A stretch of DNA of 64,000 nucleotides from Cryobacterium sp. Y29 (GTDB taxonomy: Bacteria; Actinomycetota; Actinomycetes; Actinomycetales; Microbacteriaceae). Of the stretch, positions 34,178 through 42,850 are shown piece by piece. Positions within the stretch are counted from its first letter, which is position 1. Every line of letters starts with the position of its first letter. Location of the stretch: contig NZ_PJJN01000032.1 in NCBI RefSeq assembly GCF_002929825.1, forward strand, positions 124,001 through 188,000. Reading direction: 5' to 3'. The notes below the pieces were generated by a model that had not been told where the DNA came from, searched no databases, and saw only the letters and a program-made list of their open reading frames with translations. The position numbers and the translations under genes are program-made.

Positions 34178-35017
34178 GTGACTGGTGCCAAAGCAGAACC
34201 CGATAAGACTGATGCAACCGACACGAGCGACAGCACTCCCGCAGCCGTCACGCCAGACCCGGCTGCCGACCAGCCCGACGAACCCGAACGCGTGAAACGT
34301 CCGGGTTTTGTCTATTTTCTCGGCTACGGCATCATGGCCCCCGTCGCCCGCGTCGTGTTTCGCCCACGAATCTTGGGCCGCGAGAACATCCCTGCTACCG
34401 GACGCGTCATTCTGGCCAGTAATCATCTCTCCTTCATCGACAGCATCGTCATACCGCTGGTCGCTACCCGACGGGTGCAATTTCTAGCCAAATCGACCTA
34501 CTTCACCGGAACCGGTTTTCGGGGCTGGGTCTCCCGAACCTTCTTCACCGCGATCGGGGCCATTGGCGTGGAACGCGGCGCCGGTCAGGCAGCGCAGGTT
34601 GCTCTCGATGAGGGCCGCGCGGTGCTCGACGCCGAAGGCGCCTTCGCGATCTACCCGGAGGGCACCCGTTCACTCGACGGCCGCCTCTATAAGGGACGCA
34701 CCGGCGTTGCCTGGCTGGCCCTCACCACGGGCGCTGTTGTGGTTCCGGTTGGACTGATCGGCACGCAAGAGATTCAGCCGGTGGGAACCACCCTGCCGCG
34801 CATCCGCAAGGTCACGGTCGCTTTCGGCAAGCCGCTCGACCTCAGCCATCACGGCCAGGCCACATCGGGGAAGGCCCGCCGCCAGGCAACGGATGAGATC
34901 ATGGCGGCCATTCACGGCCTGTCCGGCCAGGAATTGGCTCATGCCTACAACGAATCGCCACCGGTCGGCACGCTGAATCGCCTCGCTCGCCGCGTCTTTC
35001 CGCGCGAACGCCTGTAA
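34178..35017 (+). CDS. plsC: 1-acyl-glycerol-3-phosphate acyltransferase family protein
   Basis: 279 residues. Adds the second acyl chain in phosphatidic acid synthesis. The catalytic block is NHLSFIDS (HxxxxD), with the phosphate-binding block YPEGTRSLDG and a conserved VPVGLIGT. An acidic, low-complexity extension of about 40 residues precedes the catalytic part. GTG start with a -10 box 6 bases upstream. Such proteins beside dxr are seen in other actinobacteria; specificity for lysophosphatidate is assumed from the family. Confidence 0.88.
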   Translation: MTGAKAEPDKTDATDTSDSTPAAVTPDPAADQPDEPERVKRPGFVYFLGYGIMAPVARVVFRPRILGRENIPATGRVILASNHLSFIDSIVIPLVATRRVQFLAKSTYFTGTGFRGWVSRTFFTAIGAIGVERGAGQAAQVALDEGRAVLDAEGAFAIYPEGTRSLDGRLYKGRTGVAWLALTTGAVVVPVGLIGTQEIQPVGTTLPRIRKVTVAFGKPLDLSHHGQATSGKARRQATDEIMAAIHGLSGQELAHAYNESPPVGTLNRLARRVFPRERL

Positions 35018-35057
35018 CCGTAAAGCTCAGACGGTCGGCCACAAGCGCCGACAGTCA

Positions 35058-35063
35058 TAGGCT
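35058..35063 (+). promoter_or_regulatory. Predicted leaderless -10 box of the first gabT
   Basis: TAGGCT, then 6 bases, then ATG at 35070. Confidence 0.6.
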
Positions 35064-35069
35064 GGACCA

Positions 35070-36416
35070 ATGACTGCTATGTATTCGGTGCCCCAGCAAC
35101 GCAAACTCGTCACGGCTCTTCCCGGGCCCAAGTCGGTCGAACTTCAGGCCAGGCGGGAGAAGTCGGTCGCCCGCGGCGCCGGAACGCTCGCCAACATCTA
35201 CATGGATCACGGCGCAGGAGCGATCCTGGTCGACGTCGACGGCAACCAGATCATCGACCTCGGCAGTGGTATCGGGGTGACCACTATCGGTCACGCGCAT
35301 CCGGATGTCGCGGCGGCAGCATCCGCGCAGGCAGCGAAGCTGACCCACACCCTATTCACGGTAACTCCCTACGAAAACTATGTGGCGGTGGCCGAGAAGC
35401 TCGCCGAGATCACCCCCGGCGACTTTGAGAAGCACTCAATTCTGGTCAACACCGGCGCTGAGGCCGTTGAGAACGCGGTCAAGATTGCCCGCAAGTTCAC
35501 CGGCCGCCGAGCCATCGTGGCCCTCGACCACGCTTTCCACGGACGCACCAACCTGACCATGACAATGACCTATCGCCCCTGGCCGGAACGTGCCGGCATG
35601 GGTCCGTTCCCCGGTGAGATTTACAGTGTGCCCACCAGCTACCCGTTCCGCGACGGGCTCAGCGGGCTCGAAGCGGCCGAGAAGACCATCGACTACATCA
35701 CGACCCACATCGGAGCGACCGAGATCGCGGCGTTCTTCGTCGAGCCGATCCAGGGCGACGGCGGCATCATCATTCCGGCGCCCGGCTATTTCAAGCGCAT
35801 TCGCGAATTCTGCACCGAGAACGGCATCGTCTTCGTCGCCGATGAGATTCAGGCTGGCATCGCCCGCACCGGCGTCTGGTATTCGATCGAGCACCACGAC
35901 GTCGTGCCCGACCTTGTCACCACGGCCAAGGGAATCGCCGGTGGCTTTCCCCTCGCCGCCGTCACCGGCCGCGCCGACATCATGGATTCCGTGCAGCCTG
36001 GCGGCATCGGCGGCACCTTCGGCGGCAACCCGGTCTCAACCGCAGCCGCCCTCGCGGTGTTCAACCTGATCGAGCGGGACAACCTGCTGGGCGAGGCGAA
36101 GCGGGTCGAGGCCGCACTCTGGGCACGGATCGGTGACTGGGCGCAGAAGTTCTCCATCGTCGGCGAGGTTCGCGGCAAGGGCGCCATGTTCGGTGTCGAG
36201 CTCGTGCACCCCGGCACCAGAAAGCCCTACCCCGAGGCGCTCACTGCGGTGATCAAGCACGCCACGACGAACGGGGTCATCGCGCTGGATGCCGGCAGTT
36301 GGGATTCCGTGCTGCGCATCATGCCGAGTGTTGTGATCTCCGACGAGCTGATCGACGACGCTGCGACCGTGCTCGAAGAAGCACTGACCGCCCTGGTGGC
36401 CGCCTACCCGGCCTAG
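35070..36416 (+). CDS. gabT: 4-aminobutyrate aminotransferase (copy 1)
   Basis: 448 residues. Class III PLP enzyme converting GABA and 2-oxoglutarate to succinate semialdehyde and glutamate. The PLP lysine is in TTAKGIAGGFPLAAV, the cofactor aspartate in FVADEIQAGIARTG, with SGAEAVENA-type NTGAEAVENAVKIAR. It is close in sequence to the second copy at 38725 throughout, so one probably arose by duplication. Its stop is followed after 19 bases by a hairpin terminator. It supplies the last visible step of the putrescine route in this window; a gabD is not present. Confidence 0.93.
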   Translation: MTAMYSVPQQRKLVTALPGPKSVELQARREKSVARGAGTLANIYMDHGAGAILVDVDGNQIIDLGSGIGVTTIGHAHPDVAAAASAQAAKLTHTLFTVTPYENYVAVAEKLAEITPGDFEKHSILVNTGAEAVENAVKIARKFTGRRAIVALDHAFHGRTNLTMTMTYRPWPERAGMGPFPGEIYSVPTSYPFRDGLSGLEAAEKTIDYITTHIGATEIAAFFVEPIQGDGGIIIPAPGYFKRIREFCTENGIVFVADEIQAGIARTGVWYSIEHHDVVPDLVTTAKGIAGGFPLAAVTGRADIMDSVQPGGIGGTFGGNPVSTAAALAVFNLIERDNLLGEAKRVEAALWARIGDWAQKFSIVGEVRGKGAMFGVELVHPGTRKPYPEALTAVIKHATTNGVIALDAGSWDSVLRIMPSVVISDELIDDAATVLEEALTALVAAYPA

Positions 36417-36435
36417 TCTGCAGTCTGGCCCACCG

Positions 36436-36468
36436 CGACCCAGTCAGTGATGTCGACGGACTGGGTCG
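36436..36468. terminator. Hairpin terminator between gabT and the HAAS gene
   Basis: Perfect 10-bp stem CGACCCAGTC / GACTGGGTCG with a 13-base loop, 19 bases after the gabT stop and 54 bases after the convergent HAAS stop. No T-tract; it could act in both directions. Confidence 0.65.
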
Positions 36469-36522
36469 GCGGCAGGTCGAGTGCAGACGGGCTGATTACG
36501 GTCGGCACGACCGTCAGGCGCG

Positions 36523-37644
36523 TCATTGCCCGGCCACCGGTGCAGCGGATGCTGTGGGTTCCGGCAAAAGCGTGGGCGCAGGCGACGATGACGGTGTGGG
36601 CGACAGCTCCCCCGGCGCCGGCGCCTCGACGAGCGGCCGCACCTGGGCGAACGGGAACGGCGCGGGCGCGGCATCCGTTTGGTCGGCCTGCCCGACGTAG
36701 TCGTAGGTGTAGTCGATGTCCGCTGACTTCACCAAGCGCAGCGGGAACACGTTCCAGCCGCTGCCCCCCGGTACCAACAGACTCGGCACGACCAAGTCAT
36801 GCCCGCCGGCCACATCAAACTGGGGAAGATTGTTCGTACGGGCCGGGTCGAAGACCACGCTAAGCGCGCGCCCGTCCTGGTCGAACAACTGCACGTCGGT
36901 GAGCGGCTGGCCGTCGGCGTCGTAGGCGAACACGTTGGTCACTTGCTCGCCGTTCTGCATGAGTCCCGTCGTGCTGTACGAGATGTCATCCGAATACGCG
37001 CTGGCCTGTGCGTTCGCCGCTTGATGCGCCGTGAGATTCAGCATCAACGGCAGCGCCAGAACCGCGCACACGCTGACCACGGTGCGAAAGCGTGGTAGCC
37101 AGCGCCAGGGCAGCCACCGGCCACGCCCCCACTGCACGCTCAGTACCACGAAGGCCGCGAGCGCGAGAGCGCGCACCGGGTTGGTCGGCACGGTGCTGAT
37201 CGCGCCGCCCACAAAGATCTCTGCGACCGCGTAGACCACCCAGCCGCGCAGCACCCACCAGAGCGGGCGAAGCACGAGCAGAAAGTCGAGCACCGCCGCA
37301 CCTGCCGCAGTCGAGCGGATGCGCTGGGCGGTGCTCGACCGAATGCCCTCGACCCTGGTGCGCAGCCGGCGCAGCCGCGGCACCCGAACGATGGGTGCCG
37401 TTCCCCGCACGGAGAACCCGGCGGCGCCGCGCAGCTCGTCGGCGTAGGCGACCGGATCGCCGAGCTCGAAGTTTGGCGCAGCGGCATCAGCATCGGCGTC
37501 ATCGACGTCAGCGGCCTGCTCGGTCAGGTCGGCTTCGAGGCCGTCAGTGAGGTCGTCGATATCGTCGGCCGGCAAATCGCTCAGAGCAGCCCGCACGGCC
37601 AGGGCGAAGTCACGAATGGGCTGGGTGGTGGTGGTGTCGCTCAT
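36523..37644 (-). CDS. HAAS-type signalling membrane protein
   Basis: 373 residues. The N-terminal helical region (about 1-75, AVRAALSDLPADDIDDLTDGLEADL and DPVAYADELRGAAG) matches the HAAS/DUF1700 signalling domain. At least three membrane segments follow (about 118-146, 150-168, 188-207), then an external Asp/Asn-rich beta-type domain and a Pro/Ala/Ser tail. HAAS proteins are usually encoded with PadR regulators and are thought to act with them. Here the ATG overlaps the padR stop (ATGA). Function and ligand unknown. Confidence 0.8.
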   Translation of the reverse strand: MSDTTTTQPIRDFALAVRAALSDLPADDIDDLTDGLEADLTEQAADVDDADADAAAPNFELGDPVAYADELRGAAGFSVRGTAPIVRVPRLRRLRTRVEGIRSSTAQRIRSTAAGAAVLDFLLVLRPLWWVLRGWVVYAVAEIFVGGAISTVPTNPVRALALAAFVVLSVQWGRGRWLPWRWLPRFRTVVSVCAVLALPLMLNLTAHQAANAQASAYSDDISYSTTGLMQNGEQVTNVFAYDADGQPLTDVQLFDQDGRALSVVFDPARTNNLPQFDVAGGHDLVVPSLLVPGGSGWNVFPLRLVKSADIDYTYDYVGQADQTDAAPAPFPFAQVRPLVEAPAPGELSPTPSSSPAPTLLPEPTASAAPVAGQ

Positions 37645-38000
37645 GAGTTGTCGCCGATCGTGAGTAGGGGAACTGCGGGCTGGGGCTGTTCGAGCAGCCG
37701 GGTGAGGGTATCGGCGAAGTGAGTCCAGTTCGCACGTTGTTCGGCGAGCATGGCCCGGCCATTCGCGTTCATTCCGTAGTACTTACGGTGCGGACCGCCG
37801 TCGGACGGAACGACATAACTCGACAGCGCCCCCGCACTGTACAGCCGCCGGAGTGTGCCGTAGACGGACGCGTCGCCGACCTCATCCAGTCCAGCAGCAC
37901 GCAACCGACGCACGATGTCATAGCCGTAGCCGTCGTCATCAACGATCACGGCCAAAACGGCCATATCGAGCACCCCCTTAAGCAACTGGGTGGTATCCAT
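37641..38000 (-). CDS. PadR-family transcription regulator
   Basis: 119 residues. Winged helix-turn-helix repressor: LLKGVLDMAVLAVI at the start, DDDGYGYDIVRRLRAAG, and the conserved SVYGTLRRLYSAGALSS wing followed by HRKYYGMNANGR. The ATG at 38000 is chosen over a GTG seven codons upstream because AAGGGA lies 6 bases before it. Coupled by a 4-base overlap to the HAAS gene, so it probably controls this two-gene operon. Confidence 0.92.
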   Translation of the reverse strand: MDTTQLLKGVLDMAVLAVIVDDDGYGYDIVRRLRAAGLDEVGDASVYGTLRRLYSAGALSSYVVPSDGGPHRKYYGMNANGRAMLAEQRANWTHFADTLTRLLEQPQPAVPLLTIGDNS

Positions 38001-38093
38001 CGGTATCCCTTCGATTAGCACGCGTCTTCAACGCACCCCACACTACTCCGCAAACCGCAGTACTGCGCCATCCACAATCAAAGCCGACCTCCC

Positions 38094-38114
38094 CGAGCCG
38101 CGAGTTACGGCTCG
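38094..38114 (-). terminator. Hairpin downstream of the OsmC gene
   Basis: Perfect 7-bp stem CGAGCCG, loop CGAGTTA, CGGCTCG, about 50 bases after the OsmC stop. No U-run. Confidence 0.4.
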
Positions 38115-38164
38115 TTCTAGCGCCGAAAAGCGCTCACACCCACGGCTCGGCAGCGCACCAGCAC

Positions 38165-38647
38165 TCAGGCGGTGGTCACCGGCTCGTGACCGACCGGAAA
38201 ATTGACCGAGGCCGCGATAAAGCATTCCCGGGCAGCCTCGGCGTGCAACGACTGCGCGAACTCGACCTGCTCGGGGTCGGTGATCGTCACGCGCGGGCGC
38301 AGCGTGACCGTCGTGAAGTGGCCACCGCCCCCGGATAGCTGTTCCATGGTGCCGACCGGGGCATCCGTATACGCCGTCACCGTGACCCCGTTTCGGGCAG
38401 CGACGTGCAGATACGACAAGAGATGGCACTGGCTGAGCGCCGCGAGCAGCAGCTCTTCGGGGTTCCACCGATCGTTGTCTCCGTGGAACGTCGGGTCGGA
38501 CGAGCCCTGGATCGTCGCCTTGTCGGCGGATGCCCGACCGGCCGGCGAGATCAGGTGGTCGCGCCCGTACGCCTTGTAGTGGTTCGTTCCGGTACCCCGA
38601 TTGCCGGTCCACTCCACGCGCACCGCATATTCGTGCACTCCGTTCAT
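38165..38647 (-). CDS. OsmC-family peroxiredoxin-like protein
   Basis: 160 residues. Reduces organic hydroperoxides through two cysteines. The peroxidatic cysteine is in LSQCHLLSYL and the resolving one in AARECFIAASVNFPV, at the usual spacing. NPEELLLAALSQC is the family signature. AAGGGAG precedes the ATG. Monocistronic and divergent from the second gabT. It belongs to the OsmC/Ohr superfamily; closer assignment would need a tree. Confidence 0.9.
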   Translation of the reverse strand: MNGVHEYAVRVEWTGNRGTGTNHYKAYGRDHLISPAGRASADKATIQGSSDPTFHGDNDRWNPEELLLAALSQCHLLSYLHVAARNGVTVTAYTDAPVGTMEQLSGGGGHFTTVTLRPRVTITDPEQVEFAQSLHAEAARECFIAASVNFPVGHEPVTTA

Positions 38648-38724
38648 GCTTCTCCCTTGGCTCTACAAGATTCTTGCAGCCGGTTCAGGTTCACCGCACT
38701 CACGGTCGGTAAAGTGGATCCATC

Positions 38725-40125
38725 ATGACTGACACTCTTACTGACTCTGCCACCGTTTCCGCACCGACATACTCGGTCACGCAAGAACGAAAGATCCGCA
38801 CCGCGATCCCCGGTCCGATCTCGGCAGCGTTGCATGAGCGGCGCCGGGCGGTCGTCTCCGACGGTGTGAGCTCCATGCTCCCCGTCTACATTGCCAAGGC
38901 CAATGGCGCGATCGTCGTCGACGTCGACGGCAACCAGTTCATCGACCTGGGCGCCGGAATCGGCGTGACCACGATCGGCCACACCGAGGCCAGCGTTGTC
39001 GCGGCGGCCGTCGAACAGTCCCAAGACTTCATTCACACACTCTTCACTGTCACACCGTACGAAGAGTACGTGCGCGTCGCCGAGTTGCTCGCCGAGCACA
39101 CCCCAGGAGATTTTGCGAAGAAGAGTGTGCTCATCAACTCCGGCGCCGAAGCCGTCGAGAACGGCGTGAAGATCGCCCGCAAGTACACCGGCCGTCGCGC
39201 CGTCGCCGTGCTCGACCACGCTTACCACGGTCGCACCGTGCTGACCATGGCCATGAACTACAAGGCCATGCCCTACGCCACCGGCTACGGCCCGCTCGCC
39301 AGCGACGTCTACCACGCACCGAGTTCCTACCCCTACCACGATGGTCTGACCGGTGCCGAGGCGGCAGTCCGCACCATCACGTACCTTGACAAGGTGATCG
39401 GGGCATCCGATCTGGCCTGCCTCGTCGTCGAACCCATCCAGGGTGAGGGCGGTTTCATGGTTCCAGCGGATGGCTACCTGCCGGCCCTGCAGAAATGGTG
39501 CACCGCCAACGGTGTCGTCATGATCGCCGATGAGATTCAGAGCGGCATGGCCCGCTCGGGCAAGTACTTCGCGAGCGAGCACTTCGGTTGGGTCCCCGAC
39601 CTTGTCCTCACCGCCAAGGGCATTGCCGGCGGTTTCCCGCTCGCGGCTGTCACCGGCCGCGCCGAGATCATGGATGCCTCGCAGCCCGGCGGCCTCGGTG
39701 GCACCTTCGGTGGCAATCCCGTCTCCTGCGCCGCCGCGATTGCCGTGTTCGATGCGATCGAGGCCAACAACCTGCTTGGTGAAGCAGTGCGCATCGGGAA
39801 AGCGCTCACCACGGGGCTGACCGCGCTGAAGAACAAGTACGACATCATCGGCGAGATTCGGGGCCACGGCGCCATGATGGCGATCGAGCTCGTGCAGCCC
39901 GGCACCGGCGACACCACGAAAACGCCGAACGCTGCCGCGGTGAGCGCCATCTCCACCTACGCCGGCAAGCACGGCGTTCTGCTGCTGACGGCCGGCACCC
40001 ACGGCAACGTACTGCGTTTCCTGCCGAGCCTGGCGCTGTCCGATGCGCTCATCGTCGACGCCCTCTCGGTGATCGACGATGCCATCGCTGCCCACGCTGC
40101 AGCACTCACCGAGTCGTCACTCTAA
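38725..40125 (+). CDS. gabT: 4-aminobutyrate aminotransferase (copy 2)
   Basis: 466 residues, class III PLP enzyme. PLP lysine in LTAKGIAGGFPLAAV, cofactor aspartate in MIADEIQSGMARSG, and NSGAEAVENGVKIAR. It shares most conserved blocks with the 35070 copy but carries a longer N terminus. No ribosome site is evident; TAAAGT lies 9 bases before the ATG. Followed after 4 bases by an asparaginase gene, so the two are co-transcribed and may serve nitrogen supply. Some close relatives use 5-aminovalerate or other omega-amino acids, so the split of substrates between the copies is open. Confidence 0.92.
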   Translation: MTDTLTDSATVSAPTYSVTQERKIRTAIPGPISAALHERRRAVVSDGVSSMLPVYIAKANGAIVVDVDGNQFIDLGAGIGVTTIGHTEASVVAAAVEQSQDFIHTLFTVTPYEEYVRVAELLAEHTPGDFAKKSVLINSGAEAVENGVKIARKYTGRRAVAVLDHAYHGRTVLTMAMNYKAMPYATGYGPLASDVYHAPSSYPYHDGLTGAEAAVRTITYLDKVIGASDLACLVVEPIQGEGGFMVPADGYLPALQKWCTANGVVMIADEIQSGMARSGKYFASEHFGWVPDLVLTAKGIAGGFPLAAVTGRAEIMDASQPGGLGGTFGGNPVSCAAAIAVFDAIEANNLLGEAVRIGKALTTGLTALKNKYDIIGEIRGHGAMMAIELVQPGTGDTTKTPNAAAVSAISTYAGKHGVLLLTAGTHGNVLRFLPSLALSDALIVDALSVIDDAIAAHAAALTESSL

Positions 40126-40129
40126 CGCC

Positions 40130-41122
40130 GTGACTGAAACTTTCACGGTCGACGATTCCGTCGAGCTCGCCGTCGTCGAGCGCAGCGGCTTCGTCGAATC
40201 CCGTCACGCCGGTGCGGCAATCGTGCTCGGTACCAACGGTGAGGTGTTGCGTGCGCTCGGCGACGTAACCAGTCCGATCTTTCCCCGTTCGGCGATGAAA
40301 CCCTTCCAAGCCGTTGCGGTCATGGCGAGTGGCGCCGCCCTGCGGGGAGCGGATGCTGCCATCGCCACCGCCAGCCACAGCGGCACCGCCGCCCACGTCG
40401 ATCTCGTTCGCGGGCTCCTCTTCCGGGCGCAAGTGCCCGAGACAGCGCTCGCCTGCCCGGCGGCCTGGCCGATCGATTCCGCCGCCCGCGACACCCTCGT
40501 GCGACTCGGTGCCAGTAAGGCGCCAATCTATATGGAGTGTTCCGGCAAGCACGCGGCAATGCTCGTGGCGTGCCAGCAGAACGGTTGGGCGCTGGAAGGG
40601 TATCTGGACCCTTCGCATCCGTTGCAAAAGCGTATTCTCGACGTGCTCGAACGTTTCACCGGCGAACGGCCGGTCGCCTCGGGCGTCGATGGCTGCGGCG
40701 CCCCGGTGCACGCGATCTCCCTCACCGGGCTGGCCCGTGGCATCGCCCGCATCAGTACGAGCAAGTCGAACTCACCGTTTGCGATTTACCGCGAGGCCGG
40801 TTTTCTGGCCGAAGCGGTGCGCGCCAATGGCTGGGTCGTGGCCGGACCCGGCCATCCCGACAGCATCGTGATCGACCGGATCGGCCTGTTTATGAAGGGC
40901 GGCGCCGAGGGCATCATGGTCGCTGCTGCCGAGAACGGCACCACCGTGGCGTTGAAAATCCTCGACGGTAACCTGCGCGCCGCCGCGGCGGTCGCGCTGA
41001 GCCTGCTGGCCGACGCCGGCGCAATCGCGCGAACGGCTGTCGCTGAGCTACTGCCCGAGCTCGGCCTCACCGTGACCGGCGGGGGCTTACCGGTCGGCGA
41101 GATTCGCGCCAGCTACGTGTGA
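40130..41122 (+). CDS. L-asparaginase II-family protein
   Basis: 330 residues from GTG, 4 bases after gabT. It matches the Rhizobium-type asparaginase family (Pfam L-asparaginase II), unrelated to the E. coli enzymes. Motifs: RSAMKPFQ with an S-x-x-K pair (Ser54, Lys57), SHSGTAAH, MECSGKHAAM with C-x-x-K, and GVDGCGAP. From memory of the Rhizobium etli enzyme, the cysteines and the lysine of the C-x-x-K motif bind zinc; the residues are all kept here. Likely releases ammonia from asparagine. The stop lies 5 bases from the stop of convergent potC. Confidence 0.85.
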   Translation: MTETFTVDDSVELAVVERSGFVESRHAGAAIVLGTNGEVLRALGDVTSPIFPRSAMKPFQAVAVMASGAALRGADAAIATASHSGTAAHVDLVRGLLFRAQVPETALACPAAWPIDSAARDTLVRLGASKAPIYMECSGKHAAMLVACQQNGWALEGYLDPSHPLQKRILDVLERFTGERPVASGVDGCGAPVHAISLTGLARGIARISTSKSNSPFAIYREAGFLAEAVRANGWVVAGPGHPDSIVIDRIGLFMKGGAEGIMVAAAENGTTVALKILDGNLRAAAAVALSLLADAGAIARTAVAELLPELGLTVTGGGLPVGEIRASYV

Positions 41123-41127
41123 AGAAG

Positions 41128-41934
41128 CTATTTCAGCTTCGCCAACCGCCGCGCTTTCGCTGCACCGGAAACTTGTACCGTCACGACCACGACCAGCGCG
41201 AGGATGAACACGGCCGAAGCAAGTACGTTGGCCTCGGCCGGAATGCCGCGCGCCGCCGAGATGTAGATGTACTTCGGAAAGGTCGTTACCGCGCCGGAGT
41301 TGAAGTTCGTGATGATGAAGTCGTCAAACGACAACGCGAACGACAGCAGCGCAGCCGCGAGAATGCCGGGCAGCAGCAGTGGGAAGGTGATGCGAGCGAA
41401 CACCTGCCAGGCCGAGCCATACAGGTCACGGCCCGCTTCCTCCAGCGCCGGGTCGAGGCTCGAAACACGCGCCTTCACCGTGACCACCACAAAGCTGATG
41501 CAGAACATCGTGTGCGCGAGAATAATCGTCAGCATGTCCTTCGGCACACCGACTGATAAAAACTGTGCCGCCAAGCCGGCGCCAAGCACGACCTCAGGGG
41601 TGGCCATCGGCAAAAACAACAGCAGGCTGGTTTGCGAGCGAAACTTGAACCGGTAGCGCACGATGGCGATCGCGATCATAGTGCCGAGGGTGGTCGCCAC
41701 GACGGTGGCAACGGCCCCGATGAACAAACTGTTGCCGAACGCCTGGCAGACGGCACCGTTTTGCACGTTGCAGATGCCCAGCCACTTGTCGAAGGTGAAG
41801 CCCCGCCAGGTGATGTTCGATTTGAGGGAGTCGTTGAAGGAGTAGACGAAGGTGTAGCCGATCGGGATCATCAAAAACAACAGCGCCAACCCGCTGTACA
41901 CGGGCAACAACCATTTGCCGAGGGAGAGCTTCAC
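41128..41934 (-). CDS. potC: Polyamine ABC transporter permease PotC
   Basis: 268 residues, about six membrane helices. The EAA loop that contacts the ATPase is EEAGRDLYGSAWQVFARITFP. The ATG overlaps the potB stop (ATGA). Last gene of the potDABC operon on the minus strand. Specificity for putrescine or spermidine is inferred from the family and from the putrescine catabolic genes nearby. Confidence 0.9.
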   Translation of the reverse strand: MKLSLGKWLLPVYSGLALLFLMIPIGYTFVYSFNDSLKSNITWRGFTFDKWLGICNVQNGAVCQAFGNSLFIGAVATVVATTLGTMIAIAIVRYRFKFRSQTSLLLFLPMATPEVVLGAGLAAQFLSVGVPKDMLTIILAHTMFCISFVVVTVKARVSSLDPALEEAGRDLYGSAWQVFARITFPLLLPGILAAALLSFALSFDDFIITNFNSGAVTTFPKYIYISAARGIPAEANVLASAVFILALVVVVTVQVSGAAKARRLAKLK

Positions 41935-42848
41935 AGCAATTCCTCCGTTCCGGAACGTTTGACGTAGATGCTGACGATCACCAGGATCACGGTCATGAGA
42001 ATGATCGACAGCGCCGCTGCCGTGGGATAGTTTTGCAGCACGAGAAAGTTTGCCTCGATCACATTTCCCATCATCTGGGTGCCGGTACCACCGAGAAAGT
42101 CCCGGCTGGCATTGATGTAGTCCCCGGCCGCGGGAATGAAGGTGAGCAGGGTTCCCGCCACGATGCCGGGCATAGACAGCGGAATGGTGACCTTGCGAAA
42201 GACCTGGAATGGGCTCGCATAGAGGTCATTACCGGCCTCGAGGTAGCGCACGTCGAGCCGTTCAAGCGTCGTGTACAACGGCAGGGTCATGAACGGAATG
42301 AAGTTATAGGTCAGGCCAAAGATCACCGAGAATGCGGTGCCGGTCACGTGTGCTTCCGGGCCGAGCAGCGACAGGGCCTTCAGCGATTGCACAACGAAGG
42401 ACTCGTCGGAGAACAACTGCTTCCAGGCCAGGGTGCGCAGCAGGAAGCTAATGAAGAACGGCGCGATCACGAGCACGAGCATGAGACTCTGCAGCAGCGG
42501 CCAACTGCGAGCCTTCACACCAATGAAGTAGGCCAGCGGGTAGCTGATCAACAATGCAAAGAATGTCGCGGCGAGGGCATAGCTGAACGACCGCACGATG
42601 TGCGGCCAGTAGGTCGTGACGACCTCGACGTAGTTCTGCCAGCGAAAGGCATAGTCGTACTGGCCGATGTCGCCGAACTCCCGCGGCGCCTGGAACGATG
42701 TTAGAAGCAGAGACACCAGCGGGGTGAGAAAGAACAGCATCAAGTAGAGGATGCCCGGCAGGAGCAGGAACAGTGCTACCGGGCTGCGACGCCGGGCGAC
42801 CGGGTCGGTCGACGGCGTCGTGGTAGTTGAGAATGCGGCGAACGCCAT
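41931..42848 (-). CDS. potB: Polyamine ABC transporter permease PotB
   Basis: 305 residues, about six membrane helices after a 20-residue cytoplasmic start. EAA loop EAGNDLYASPFQVFRKVTIP, with the family SPF/IPLSMPGI pattern. Begins 2 bases after the potA stop and overlaps the potC start by 4 bases. Forms the membrane channel with PotC. Confidence 0.9.
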   Translation of the reverse strand: MAFAAFSTTTTPSTDPVARRRSPVALFLLLPGILYLMLFFLTPLVSLLLTSFQAPREFGDIGQYDYAFRWQNYVEVVTTYWPHIVRSFSYALAATFFALLISYPLAYFIGVKARSWPLLQSLMLVLVIAPFFISFLLRTLAWKQLFSDESFVVQSLKALSLLGPEAHVTGTAFSVIFGLTYNFIPFMTLPLYTTLERLDVRYLEAGNDLYASPFQVFRKVTIPLSMPGIVAGTLLTFIPAAGDYINASRDFLGGTGTQMMGNVIEANFLVLQNYPTAAALSIILMTVILVIVSIYVKRSGTEELL

Positions 42849-42850
42849 CG

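Noticed and set aside
38644-40095. 483-residue minus-strand frame opposite gabT copy 2
   Set aside because: Antisense shadow of a highly conserved aminotransferase.
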